From contig NZ_JBGJKZ010000003.1 in assembly GCF_041359055.1 (NCBI RefSeq), positions 248,001 to 312,000 of the forward strand: a stretch of DNA of 64,000 nt, read 5' to 3'. The position numbers and the translations under genes were made by a program. The notes below the pieces were generated by a model. It was given only the letters and a program-made list of their open reading frames with translations, did no database searches and was not told where the DNA came from. Origin of the DNA: Paenalcaligenes hominis_A (GTDB lineage Bacteria; Pseudomonadota; Gammaproteobacteria; Burkholderiales; Burkholderiaceae_B). Positions 42,652-51,219 of this stretch are shown one piece after another. Position 1 is the stretch's first letter. Every line of letters starts with the position of its first letter.

Positions 42652-44112
42652 ATGATGACAAGTCCATCGGCTTTGGATGCATTGAGCACAGCCAAATCGG
42701 TTTTATTAACCCCTTGGGGCGTAACCGAGCACGATTTACAACATAGTTTGGCTGAGATTTTCACCCATCGAGTGGACTATGCCGATTTGTATTTTCAATA
42801 TTCGCGTAGCGAGGCTTGGAGCCTAGAAGAAGGTATAGTTAAAACAGGCAGTTTCAATATTGAGCAAGGCGTAGGTGTACGCGCTATTAGCGGTGAAAAA
42901 ACGGCGTTTTCGTATTCCGATACCCTAAGCCAAGACGCTTTGCTTAGCGCCGCTCATGCGGTACGTAGCATCGCTCGTCAAGGCCAACAAGCACAAGTCC
43001 CTTTGCTCAGCGCACGACCTAGCACTAAGCCTTTGCTGTACGTGCCTAACGACCCCTTAAACAGTTTAACGGCACCCGAAAAAGTCGCCTTACTGGAAAA
43101 AATCGAACGTATGGCACGAGCCAAAGACCCTCAAGTTATACAGGTCATGGCTAGTCTAGGGGCTACTTGCGATACGGTGCTAGTGGCGGGCAGCGATGGC
43201 CGTTTAGCGGCCGATGTGCGTCCTTTAGTGCGTTTATCAATCACCGTTATCGCAGAACGAGCCGGTCGCAGAGAAAGTGGTAGCTCAGGTGGTGGTGGGC
43301 GGTTTGATTTAGGCTATTTCGACGAGGGGGTGCTGCAAAGCTATGTAGATCAGGCCGTTAGTCAGGCTTTGATCAACCTAGACGCCAAACCGGCTCCGGC
43401 AGGAGAAATGCCTGTAGTGCTTGGCGCAGGCTGGCCCGGTATTCTATTACACGAAGCTGTAGGCCATGGTCTAGAGGGTGATTTTAATCGCAAAGGCTCA
43501 AGTGTATTTAGTGATCGAATTGGTGAACAAGTGGCCTCTAAAGGGGTAACGGTTATTGATGATGGTACATTGAATAATCGCCGTGGCTCATTGAATATTG
43601 ATGACGAAGGTAACCCAACTCAACATAATGTACTGATCGAAGACGGTATTTTGACAGGTTACATGCAAGACATGCTGAATGCACGTCTTATGGGCATGCC
43701 CGTAACAGGTAATGGTCGACGCGAATCGTATGCGTATTTGCCCATGCCACGTATGACCAATACGTATATGTTAAATGGCAAACATCATCCTGATGAGTTA
43801 ATTGCTTCCGTGAAAAAAGGCATTTATGCCGCGAATTTTGGTGGGGGGCAAGTCGATATAACGAGCGGAAAATTTGTGTTTTCCGCTTCCGAGGCTTGGC
43901 TAATTGAAAACGGTAAATTGGTACATCCCGTAAAGGGAGCCACCTTAATTGGTTCAGGCATTGAAGCCATGAACCAAGTGTCTATGATCGCTAACAACAT
44001 GGCTTTGGACTCTGGTGTGGGCACGTGCGGTAAAGATGGTCAAAGTGTTCCCGTCGGGGTGGGCATGCCATCCATTCGGATTGATGGGCTCACTGTTGGT
44101 GGCACGGCATAG
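42652..44112 (+). CDS. tldD: metalloprotease TldD
   Basis: TldD is the zinc-bearing subunit of the TldD/TldE protease, which trims unfolded peptides such as RiPP precursors. It has 486 aa. The motif HExxxH is H267-E268-A-V-G-H272, followed by GLEGDFNRKGSS, and the C-terminal GGGQVDITSGKFVFSASEAWLIENGK is the family signature. tldE is not in the window. A terminator closes the nit-tldD unit. Confidence 0.95.
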   Translation: MMTSPSALDALSTAKSVLLTPWGVTEHDLQHSLAEIFTHRVDYADLYFQYSRSEAWSLEEGIVKTGSFNIEQGVGVRAISGEKTAFSYSDTLSQDALLSAAHAVRSIARQGQQAQVPLLSARPSTKPLLYVPNDPLNSLTAPEKVALLEKIERMARAKDPQVIQVMASLGATCDTVLVAGSDGRLAADVRPLVRLSITVIAERAGRRESGSSGGGGRFDLGYFDEGVLQSYVDQAVSQALINLDAKPAPAGEMPVVLGAGWPGILLHEAVGHGLEGDFNRKGSSVFSDRIGEQVASKGVTVIDDGTLNNRRGSLNIDDEGNPTQHNVLIEDGILTGYMQDMLNARLMGMPVTGNGRRESYAYLPMPRMTNTYMLNGKHHPDELIASVKKGIYAANFGGGQVDITSGKFVFSASEAWLIENGKLVHPVKGATLIGSGIEAMNQVSMIANNMALDSGVGTCGKDGQSVPVGVGMPSIRIDGLTVGGTA

Positions 44113-44136
44113 TCAGGGTAGTAACAGCATGACGAG

Positions 44137-44160
44137 GGCCGCATTAGCGGCCTTTTCTTT
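44137..44160 (+). terminator. tldD terminator
   Basis: A 6-bp GC stem (GGCCGC 44137-44142, GCGGCC 44147-44152) with loop ATTA is followed by TTTTCTTT. It ends 2 nt before the -35 of the ect promoter. Confidence 0.8.
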
Positions 44161-44162
44161 AT

Positions 44163-44191
44163 TTGACAATACTCATTTCAATAGATATGAT
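44163..44191 (+). promoter_or_regulatory. sigma70 promoter of ectR-ectABCD
   Basis: TTGACA at 44163-44168, a 17-nt spacer and TATGAT at 44186-44191 give a near-consensus sigma70 promoter about 46 nt before the ectR start. The -10 overlaps the palindromic operator at 44187-44206. Confidence 0.8.
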
Positions 44192-44206
44192 TTCAGTTGA
44201 AATGAT
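44187..44206. promoter_or_regulatory. putative EctR operator 1 (ect operon)
   Basis: The site reads ATGATTTCAGTTGAAATGAT, with an inverted core ATTTCA-GT-TGAAAT. On the minus strand it matches the site upstream of ehuB (51083-51102) at 19 of 20 bases. It overlaps the -10 box, so bound repressor would block RNA polymerase. Assignment to EctR is an inference from position and from known MarR-type EctR control of ect operons. Confidence 0.72.
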
Positions 44207-44236
44207 TATTTGCTTGATGTGGAATATGAAAGCTAA

Positions 44237-44758
44237 ATGAAAAAACAGGATCAATATGATTTGCGCATCTTGCGTGCTTTACGTCGTATAACACGCTCTA
44301 TTGCGTTGCATTCTCGGCAGTTATCGGCGGGTAGCAATATCACAGCTCCCCAGTTGGTTTGTTTGCGTACTGTCATAGAAAAAGGTCCTTTAACTGCCAC
44401 CATGATCAGTCGCGAAATGCATGTAAGCCCTAGCACTGTGGTGGGAATTCTTGATCGACTCGAAGACAAAAACCTAGTTCAACGTGAACGAAGTCGTGAA
44501 GATCGTCGTATTGTGTATGTAACTGTTACCGCAGCAGGCAAAGAATTGGCCCTAAGCACGCCATCACCGCTACAGCAAAAGCTGAGCGAAGCTTTACAGC
44601 AGCTTTCTGAGCAAGAACAAAAGCAAATTACTACGGCCTTGGAGCGCGTGGTGGCCTTGATTGACTCAGATGCAGAAATGGAAGCCGACCAGTCTGTATC
44701 TGCCTTATTGGAGATACCCGAGGGTGCTGTACCACCGGAATCGGGTTTAGTGGTTTGA
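44237..44758 (+). CDS. ectR: MarR-family ectoine operon regulator EctR
   Basis: This is a 173-aa winged-helix MarR-type regulator. The DNA-binding part is seen in ISREMHVSPSTVVGILDRLEDKNLVQRERSREDRRIVYVTVTAAGKEL, with the wing at REDRR. EctR1 of methylotrophs is the characterised relative and represses its ect operon. Here ectR is the first gene of the operon and would control itself. Its stop overlaps the TTG start of ectA. A palindromic operator lies in its promoter. Confidence 0.88.
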   Translation: MKKQDQYDLRILRALRRITRSIALHSRQLSAGSNITAPQLVCLRTVIEKGPLTATMISREMHVSPSTVVGILDRLEDKNLVQRERSREDRRIVYVTVTAAGKELALSTPSPLQQKLSEALQQLSEQEQKQITTALERVVALIDSDAEMEADQSVSALLEIPEGAVPPESGLVV

Positions 44759-45294
44759 GCATTACAAAAACAGAGACAACTACTACTACGGAAAGCAGCG
44801 ACGAAGACCCGCTGCGATACCGCCAGCCAACTATTAACGATGGGGCCGCCATCTACGAATTAATTCAGGCGTGCCCTCCGTTAGACCTCAATTCAAATTA
44901 TGTGTATTTACTTTTAAGTACACATTTCGCACAAACATGCATCGTTGCATATGATGCTGATCAACTCGTAGGCTTTATATCGGCCTACCGACATCCAAAG
45001 AAAGAACACACTTTATTCGTTTGGCAGGTGGCTGTGAGCGCGACCATGCGTGGTCGTGGGCTGGCACCGAGAATGCTAGATGTGCTTTTGGATCGCGACG
45101 GTTTAGAGGATATTCAGTTCATTGAAACCACTGTCGATCCGGAAAATAGCGCATCACGACGCCTGTTTGAAAAATTGGCTCAGCGGCATCAAGCACAGCT
45201 GACAGAGCTTGAGTTTTTGGTCGCAGAGCATTTTGTAGAACCGCAAGTGGAGCCGTTGCTGCGCATCGGACCCTTGACAACAAACTTGTTATAA
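44755..45294 (+). CDS. ectA: L-2,4-diaminobutyrate acetyltransferase
   Basis: This GNAT enzyme acetylates diaminobutyrate on N4 in ectoine synthesis. It has 179 aa and a TTG start that overlaps the ectR stop (TTGA). GNAT features are LFVWQVAVSATMRGRGLAPRMLDVLLDRD (motif A, acetyl-CoA binding) and FIETTVDPENSASRRLFEKLA. The start region PLRYRQPTINDGAAIYELIQACPPLDLNSNYVYLL is diagnostic for EctA. Second gene of ectRABCD. Confidence 0.95.
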   Translation: MSITKTETTTTTESSDEDPLRYRQPTINDGAAIYELIQACPPLDLNSNYVYLLLSTHFAQTCIVAYDADQLVGFISAYRHPKKEHTLFVWQVAVSATMRGRGLAPRMLDVLLDRDGLEDIQFIETTVDPENSASRRLFEKLAQRHQAQLTELEFLVAEHFVEPQVEPLLRIGPLTTNLL

Positions 45295-45310
45295 CAACGA
45301 GGAGAAAATC

Positions 45311-46615
45311 ATGTCAGATTTAAAAATATTCGAACGCATGGAATCACAAGTGCGTGGCTACATCCGTTCCTTCCCTGTACTGTTTACTTACGCTAAAGGT
45401 TCACTATTGCGTGATGAATCAGGTAAAGAATACATCGACTTTTTTAGCGGGGCAGGAACCTTAAACTATGGCCACAACAATGACTTGTTTAAGCAAAAGC
45501 TCATTGAGTATGTGGAAAGCGATGGTGTGGTCCATGGTTTAGATATGGCCACCTCAGCAAAAAAAGCGTTTCTAGAAGCGGTAGATAAGCATTTATTCAA
45601 ACCGCGTAATTGGAATTACACCTTGCAGTTCACTGGGCCTACCGGCACGAATGCGGTTGAGGCAGCACTAAAATTAGCACGTCAAGTGACTGGGCGGCAA
45701 AATGTAATTTCATTTACCCATGGCTTTCACGGTGTGAGCTGTGGCGCTTTAGCGGCTACTGCAAATAAAAAATTCAGAGACGCAGCAGGTGTGCAGTTGC
45801 ACAACACCACTTTTATGCCTTATGACGGTTATATGGGGCCAGACGTTGATACGATCAGCTACTTAGAGCGTCTTTTGGATGACCCAAGCAGTGGCTTAGA
45901 TAAGCCTGCTGCAGTTATTGTGGAAACAATCCAAGGTGAAGGCGGGGTAAACGTTGCCACTGCTCGTTGGCTCAAAGCGCTCCAGCAACTATGTAAAGCC
46001 CACGGTATGTTGATGATCGTTGATGATATTCAAGTGGGTTGTGGGCGCACTGGCACCTTCTTTAGCTTTGAAAAAGCCGGCATTCAGCCTGACATCATTA
46101 CTTTGTCTAAGTCCCTCTCTGGTTATGGTTTGCCCATGTCCTTAGTGCTAATGAAACCCGAGTTGGATATCTGGAAGCCCAGTGCTCATAACGGAACCTT
46201 CCGTGGTAACAACTTGGCCTTTGTGACTGCAACCGCTGCCCTAGATGCTTATTGGGCCGACGCGAAGTTCAGTAAAGAAATTCAAAACAAAGAAAGCATA
46301 GTGCGCGATTGGTTAGAGAATATTGTTCATAGCTACCCTGGCTCTGGTCTTAGTGTGCGTGGTCGCGGCTTAATTCAAGGTTTGGTTAGTCCTGCTGGTT
46401 CCGATTTGGCAGCACAAATTGCCAGTCGTGCGTTTGAAAAAGGCTTGGTGATTGAAACCTCAGGCGCTCAAGACGAGGTGGTAAAGCTGCTGCCAGCCCT
46501 GACGATTGAAACAGAGCACTTGAAAAAAGGGTTGCATATCCTAGAGCAAAGTGTGGCTGAAGTCATGGCGCAAACACCGCAAACAGCAAAAATTCTTAAA
46601 CTTGGAGCAAGCTAA
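45311..46615 (+). CDS. ectB: diaminobutyrate--2-oxoglutarate transaminase
   Basis: This PLP enzyme makes L-2,4-diaminobutyrate from aspartate semialdehyde and glutamate, the first committed step of ectoine synthesis. It has 434 aa and begins MSDLKIFERMESQVRGYIRSFP. The PLP lysine lies in DIITLSKSLSGYGLPMSLVLM, with IVDDIQVGCGRTG before it. GAGGAG precedes the ATG. It overlaps ectC by 1 nt. Confidence 0.97.
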   Translation: MSDLKIFERMESQVRGYIRSFPVLFTYAKGSLLRDESGKEYIDFFSGAGTLNYGHNNDLFKQKLIEYVESDGVVHGLDMATSAKKAFLEAVDKHLFKPRNWNYTLQFTGPTGTNAVEAALKLARQVTGRQNVISFTHGFHGVSCGALAATANKKFRDAAGVQLHNTTFMPYDGYMGPDVDTISYLERLLDDPSSGLDKPAAVIVETIQGEGGVNVATARWLKALQQLCKAHGMLMIVDDIQVGCGRTGTFFSFEKAGIQPDIITLSKSLSGYGLPMSLVLMKPELDIWKPSAHNGTFRGNNLAFVTATAALDAYWADAKFSKEIQNKESIVRDWLENIVHSYPGSGLSVRGRGLIQGLVSPAGSDLAAQIASRAFEKGLVIETSGAQDEVVKLLPALTIETEHLKKGLHILEQSVAEVMAQTPQTAKILKLGAS

Positions 46616-47004
46616 TGATCGTACGTAATGTAAAAGATGTGATTGGGACTGAGCACGAAGTTCGTACAAACAACTGGGTTAGTCGTCGCGTTCTGCTTAA
46701 AAAAGACGGCATGGGTTTTTCTTTTCACGAAACGGTAATTTTTCCTGGGACTGAGACCCATATTCATTACCAAAACCACCTCGAAGCGGTGTGGTGTGTG
46801 GAAGGCGACGGGGAAATTGAAACAGTAGCCGATGGAAAAAAATACGCGCTTGGCCCCGGTGTGGTCTATGCATTAGATGAGCATGACGAGCATTATTTAC
46901 GCGGGGGTGAGAAACCTTTGCGTGTGATTTGTGTGTTCAACCCGCCTCTAAGTGGGTTGGAAGTTCATGATGAAGAGGGAGTCTATCCTGCAGACGTAAG
47001 TTAG
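46615..47004 (+). CDS. ectC: L-ectoine synthase
   Basis: This cupin enzyme cyclises N4-acetyl-diaminobutyrate to ectoine. It has 129 aa, the usual size, beginning MIVRNVKDVIGTEHEV. The cupin metal region is seen in GTETHIHYQNHLEAVWCVEGDGEIE and the second motif near VYALDEHDEHYLRGGE. The ATG overlaps the ectB stop (TAATG). Confidence 0.97.
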   Translation: MIVRNVKDVIGTEHEVRTNNWVSRRVLLKKDGMGFSFHETVIFPGTETHIHYQNHLEAVWCVEGDGEIETVADGKKYALGPGVVYALDEHDEHYLRGGEKPLRVICVFNPPLSGLEVHDEEGVYPADVS

Positions 47005-47015
47005 GAGGTTTATCT

Positions 47016-47915
47016 ATGACAGTTGCTACCGATTACTATCCGTCTCGCGTAGCAACGCCTATGGCATTAGTTCCTCGTGTTGAACCAGTGGTTTATGCAC
47101 GAGGAGGTTATGCCAAAGCGTTGAGTGCCGAACAGTTACGTAGTTATGAAGAAAACGGTTTTTTAGTCATGCATGATGTGTTTGACCCGGACGAGGTACA
47201 AACCTATGCAGCAGAGCTGCACCGTCTCTTGCAAAAGCAAGAGCTAGTAGGGCAACCTGGTACTATTACCGAGCCAGGTAGCGATGCCATTCGCTCATTA
47301 TTTAAGGTGCATGAGCACAGCGCCTTGGTACAGCAATTGGTACAAGACCCACGTTTGCTAAATGTGGCCTGCCAGATTTTAGGTTCTGATGTGTATATGC
47401 ATCAATCCCGAGCTAATTTTAAGCCTGGCTTTACCGGTAAAGCATTTTATTGGCATTCGGATTTTGAAACATGGCATGTAGAGGATGGTATGCCAGCCAT
47501 GCGAGCCCTAAGTTGCTCTGTCTTGTTAACGGATAACAACGCCAGCAATGGTTCTTTAATGCTCGTGCCGGGCTCACATCGATACTTTGTGCCATGTTTG
47601 GGTGAAACCCCGGATCAACACCACAAACAATCGTTGAAAAAACAAGAATACGGTGTGCCGAGTCAAGAGCACTTGACACAGTTGGTGGATGAGGGCGGTT
47701 TAGTGACTGTGCAGGCTAAAGCGGGCTCTGTCATCTTTTTTGACTGCAACACCATCCATGGCTCGGCAAATAATATTAGCCCTTGGGCTCGCTCTAATTT
47801 ATTCATGGTCTACAACAGTGTGGAAAATGCATTACAAGCACCTAAATATGGTTTAGAGCCACGTCCTGACTTTTTAGGGCAGCGTAACGTTCACCATGTT
47901 TTGAGTCCTTCGTGA
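47016..47915 (+). CDS. ectD: ectoine hydroxylase
   Basis: This Fe(II)/2-oxoglutarate dioxygenase turns ectoine into 5-hydroxyectoine. It has 299 aa. The iron facial triad is His147, Asp149 (in FYWHSDFETWHVEDGMPAMRA, residues 145-165) and His247 (NTIHGSAN). That segment is the EctD signature. AGGAGG precedes the start. EctD makes this a hydroxyectoine-capable operon and requires O2. A terminator follows. Confidence 0.97.
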   Translation: MTVATDYYPSRVATPMALVPRVEPVVYARGGYAKALSAEQLRSYEENGFLVMHDVFDPDEVQTYAAELHRLLQKQELVGQPGTITEPGSDAIRSLFKVHEHSALVQQLVQDPRLLNVACQILGSDVYMHQSRANFKPGFTGKAFYWHSDFETWHVEDGMPAMRALSCSVLLTDNNASNGSLMLVPGSHRYFVPCLGETPDQHHKQSLKKQEYGVPSQEHLTQLVDEGGLVTVQAKAGSVIFFDCNTIHGSANNISPWARSNLFMVYNSVENALQAPKYGLEPRPDFLGQRNVHHVLSPS

Positions 47916-47932
47916 TGAGTACTATTAGGCAC

Positions 47933-47961
47933 AAAAAAGGCGTCGTATTGACGCCTTTTTT
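47933..47961. terminator. bidirectional terminator between ectD and ehuA
   Basis: A 12-bp stem (AAAAAAGGCGTC 47933-47944, GACGCCTTTTTT 47950-47961) with loop GTATT gives T-runs on both strands. It serves the convergent ect and ehu operons. Confidence 0.92.
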
Positions 47962-47978
47962 GTTAGGGTAGGGCTTTG

Positions 47979-48773
47979 TTAAGCGCTCTGACCATTATGT
48001 TGCATAAAATGACTTAAAAACTCTTTAGTACGCTCATGCTGGGGAGCTGAAAACAGTTGCTCAGCTGGCGCGTCCTCAACAATGACTCCTTGGTCGAAAA
48101 AACAAATACGATCGGAGATTTGACGAGCAAATTGCATTTCATGAGTTACAAGTAAAATAGTCAGGTCGTGTTTAGTACATAAGTGTTCAATCACTTGTAA
48201 TACTTCCCCAACCAGTTCAGGGTCCAAAGCAGAAGTGGGCTCATCAAATAGCATAATATTCGGACGCATCGCCAAAGCGCGTGCTATGCCCACCCGTTGC
48301 TGTTGTCCGCCAGAGAGTTGACTGGGAAACTTGTTTGCATGGTCAGTAAGGCCCACTAAATCTAAATACTCCATAGCGCGCTGTTTGGCCTTTTTCTTGT
48401 CCAGCCCAAGCACATGAATAGGGGCTTCAGTGACATTGCGCAACACGCTCATGTGGGGAAACAGATTGAACTGTTGGAAAACCATACCCATTTTTTTGCG
48501 CATATGACGTAGGTGCGCCTCACTTGCAGGAACGAGCTGGTCGTTTTTGCTTTCATGCCATAGCGGCTCACCATCTACGTAAATGACACCGCCTTGAATG
48601 TCTTCTAGTGTCATAAGAATGCGTAGTACGGTGGACTTTCCTGACCCAGATGGACCAATGATGGTCACTTTCTCGCCTTTATTGACTGTGAAATTTAATT
48701 CGTTGAGCACCGTGTGATCACCGAATTTTTTGGTCACGTTTTGAAAATCGATAATGGGGTTAGCCTTAGTCAT
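47979..48773 (-). CDS. ehuA: ectoine/hydroxyectoine ABC transporter ATP-binding protein
   Basis: This is the polar-amino-acid-type ABC ATPase of the importer, 264 aa from ATG 48773 (MTKANPIIDFQN). It has Walker A GPSGSGKS, signature LSGGQQQR, Walker B IMLFDEP and the switch His in LLVTHEM. It overlaps ehuD by 8 nt and is last in ehuBCDA. The ectoine assignment rests on the neighbouring ect operon and family resemblance. Confidence 0.88.
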   Translation of the reverse strand: MTKANPIIDFQNVTKKFGDHTVLNELNFTVNKGEKVTIIGPSGSGKSTVLRILMTLEDIQGGVIYVDGEPLWHESKNDQLVPASEAHLRHMRKKMGMVFQQFNLFPHMSVLRNVTEAPIHVLGLDKKKAKQRAMEYLDLVGLTDHANKFPSQLSGGQQQRVGIARALAMRPNIMLFDEPTSALDPELVGEVLQVIEHLCTKHDLTILLVTHEMQFARQISDRICFFDQGVIVEDAPAEQLFSAPQHERTKEFLSHFMQHNGQSA

Positions 48774-49464
48774 GGTGTAAATGTATCCCTTCTTTGGGTA
48801 AGCGTTCATCCAATAACCGTACAAGCCAAGCAGCAATTAAGGTCATGATGAGATAAATGAGTCCGACCATAGATAGTGGGATAAGGTATTGAAAACTACG
48901 ATCACCAATAATTTTGGCAACGTTAAGCAGCTCCAGCACGGCAACTACCGATAAAATCGGTACGTCTTTCATAATAGAAACCAAGTAATTACCTAAAGCG
49001 GGCACAATACGTGGGATGGCTTGAGGCAATACGATGGTGCTGAAAGTTCTCCAGCTCGATAAATCTAAAGCGCGTGCAGCTTCTAATTGACCACGGGCTA
49101 CCGACTCGATGCCTGCGCGATAGACTTCAGATGTATACGCGCTGTATTGCAAGCCCAACGCTAAAGCACCTGTTAAAAAAGCAGGTAAAACCAGTCCGTA
49201 ATCAGGGAGTACATAATATAAAAAGAACAGCTGTACTAATAACGGTGTATCGCGAATAAATTCGCTGATAAATCGTGCAGGCCAAGAAATGAGTTTAAGT
49301 CTGACACTTTTTAAAGCCGCTAACACTAAACCCAATACAGCAGCTACAAAAAATCCCAGCACAGTGGCCTGTAAGGTCACTATAAGGCCCTTGCCTAAAA
49401 TGGGTAAAATAGACCAAGCAAATGCCCAAGCGCTACTGGTATCCCAACTGATGCCAAATAACAT
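48766..49464 (-). CDS. ehuD: ectoine/hydroxyectoine ABC transporter permease EhuD
   Basis: This is a HisM/GlnP-type permease of 232 aa with about five helices, starting at ATG 49464 with a GGAGGT site upstream. The EAA motif region is VARGQLEAARALDLSSWRTFSTIVLPQAIPRIVPALGN. Its ATG overlaps the ehuC stop (TAATG). It pairs with EhuC as a heterodimeric channel. Confidence 0.86.
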   Translation of the reverse strand: MLFGISWDTSSAWAFAWSILPILGKGLIVTLQATVLGFFVAAVLGLVLAALKSVRLKLISWPARFISEFIRDTPLLVQLFFLYYVLPDYGLVLPAFLTGALALGLQYSAYTSEVYRAGIESVARGQLEAARALDLSSWRTFSTIVLPQAIPRIVPALGNYLVSIMKDVPILSVVAVLELLNVAKIIGDRSFQYLIPLSMVGLIYLIMTLIAAWLVRLLDERLPKEGIHLHHD

Positions 49465-50135
49465 TACTGACCTCCTGCGCGCCAACGACTGGTATAGCGC
49501 TCAAGCAAATGCATGAGGCCGCTAATTACTAATGCCATACCAAAATACATAACAAGCAACATGGTATAAATCGTGGTGCTGTCTTGGGTGAAGTTGCGAA
49601 TTTGTTCGGCTCTGAACGCCATATCGGCTAAACCAATTAGTGAGACTAATGCGGTGTCTTTTAGATTTTGAATGGCTAAATTGCCAAAGGTAGGCATCAT
49701 TTCTGGAATAGCCTGAGGCACAGCAATTCGCCACATGGTTTGTCTTGCATTGAAATCTAAGGCCTTGGCGGCTTCGTACTGCGCAGGAGGAACGGCTTGA
49801 ATAGCGCCGCGTACGACTTCAGCACCATAAGCGCCTATATTTAACGCAAGCGCTAAAGTACCCGCCAACACAGGGGGCAGTCGTAGATCAAGACCAACGA
49901 GTTGGCCCACCATGGGCAAAGCGAAAAACAACCAAAACAGTTGAACTAATAGCGAAGTGCCTCTAAAGACTTCGATAAAGCTTATGCTAATCGCCTTGAC
50001 CCACCAGTGGGGGGAGAGGCGACCTACACCAAATAAAAAGGCAAACACGACCCCCAGTACAGAGGAATAGAGAGTCAGTTGCACTGTGACCCAGGCACCG
50101 GAGAGCAATGGGCCACTGTATTGTATCCAGTTCAT
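49464..50135 (-). CDS. ehuC: ectoine/hydroxyectoine ABC transporter permease EhuC
   Basis: This is the second HisQ/GlnP-type permease, 223 aa, beginning MNWIQYSGPLLSGAWVTVQLT. The EAA loop is AVPPAQYEAAKALDFNARQTMWRIAVPQAIPEMMPTFGN. It lies 3 nt after ehuB and overlaps ehuD by 1 nt. Confidence 0.86.
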   Translation of the reverse strand: MNWIQYSGPLLSGAWVTVQLTLYSSVLGVVFAFLFGVGRLSPHWWVKAISISFIEVFRGTSLLVQLFWLFFALPMVGQLVGLDLRLPPVLAGTLALALNIGAYGAEVVRGAIQAVPPAQYEAAKALDFNARQTMWRIAVPQAIPEMMPTFGNLAIQNLKDTALVSLIGLADMAFRAEQIRNFTQDSTTIYTMLLVMYFGMALVISGLMHLLERYTSRWRAGGQ

Positions 50136-50138
50136 AAA

Positions 50139-50999
50139 TTATGAACTCATACAAAGATCAGCAGTGCTCTTGGCGTTGGACTCGCTTTGGTCCACATCGC
50201 TAAAACCATAACGGCTCAGAATTTCCTGCCATTCTTTGGTTTTTTTGAAGGCTGCTAATTCCTTATTGATGGCATCGCGTAAGCTTTCTGAGTTGTTAGC
50301 GAAAGTGAAACCGCCCCAACTGCGAATGGCTGCACCGTCAATAACAGGGTCTTCAAACTTAGCGGCTAGCTCTACCTTATCACTTTGCTTGGCTAGCTCG
50401 GCGGCGGTTAAGCCAGTAGCGGCATAAGCATCAGCACGACCGGTAGCAACGGTTGAAATGGCATCGGCATTATTAGAAATAGTTACCAGTTGCGATTCAT
50501 CTACCCCAAGTGCTTGCATCATTTCTAGTTGGTCGGCCCCTGCCATAATCGCTACTTTATTTTTGCCATCTTTAAAGTCTTCGTAGCTGTGCAGGTCTTT
50601 AGGATTGCCGCTGGCAACTAATAGACCTTCTCCATACGAACTATTAGGTTCTGAAAAGAGAATTTGCTCGCAACGCTGTGGCAAAATAGCCATTTCAGCA
50701 GCCACCATGTCAAAGCGGTCGGCTTGTAGCCCAGGGATAAGTGAACCGAAATTAGTGGTTTGCCATTCGATGTTATCGATACCTAGGGCTTTGACTAAGT
50801 GCATAGCGACCTCAGGCCCTGCTCCTTTGGCTTCACCGTTTAAATCGGTATAACCATAAGGGATTTCATTAGCTACCGCGATACGGATGGTACCTTTTTT
50901 TTGAATCTCCTCTAGGCTTGCTGCATGAGTAGAAAGACCTAGGGTTAATAGAGTCATTGCGGTACTACAAAGAAGAGTGGATCGTGAAAATAAGCGCAT
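50139..50999 (-). CDS. ehuB: ectoine/hydroxyectoine substrate-binding protein EhuB
   Basis: This is a family 3 periplasmic binding protein, 286 aa. A Sec signal peptide (residues 1 to about 26, ending THA) is followed by the mature start SLEEIQKKGTIRIAVANEIPYGYTDLNGEAKGAGPEVA. EhuB proteins bind ectoine and hydroxyectoine through aromatic residues. It is the first gene of the operon, with a promoter and operator at 51068-51102. Confidence 0.88.
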   Translation of the reverse strand: MRLFSRSTLLCSTAMTLLTLGLSTHAASLEEIQKKGTIRIAVANEIPYGYTDLNGEAKGAGPEVAMHLVKALGIDNIEWQTTNFGSLIPGLQADRFDMVAAEMAILPQRCEQILFSEPNSSYGEGLLVASGNPKDLHSYEDFKDGKNKVAIMAGADQLEMMQALGVDESQLVTISNNADAISTVATGRADAYAATGLTAAELAKQSDKVELAAKFEDPVIDGAAIRSWGGFTFANNSESLRDAINKELAAFKKTKEWQEILSRYGFSDVDQSESNAKSTADLCMSS

Positions 51000-51067
51000 T
51001 GCTTTTCCTTTCTCTGATTACGTTCATCTGAACTGACGGATGAGGTCAGCAATTTATTTGCATAGTA

Positions 51068-51097
51068 ATAATAGCCTAACAAATCATTTCAACTCAA
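51068..51097 (-). promoter_or_regulatory. probable ehuBCDA promoter
   Basis: On the minus strand, TTGAGT (51097 to 51092), an 18-nt spacer and TATTAT (51073 to 51068) form a reasonable sigma70 promoter about 70 nt before ehuB. The -35 lies inside the palindromic operator. Confidence 0.55.
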
Positions 51098-51102
51098 ATC
51101 AT
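51083..51102. promoter_or_regulatory. putative EctR operator 2 (ehu operon)
   Basis: The site reads ATCATTTCAACTCAAATCAT. It matches the minus-strand sequence of the ect site at 44187-44206 at 19 of 20 bases. It covers the -35 of the ehuB promoter. Two direct repeats of TATTTG(C/A)ATAGTAA (51055-51068 and 51115-51128) flank it almost symmetrically. Confidence 0.7.
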
Positions 51103-51219
51103 TTAGGGGCAGTCTATTTGAATAGTAAAGCGTTAGTTAAAATTAATCGCGCAGTTGCTGTAAAACGCACAGCGGATTAGTGATTGTGCTTTATCCAAAT
51201 AGTGTGGTAGGATAAATTT

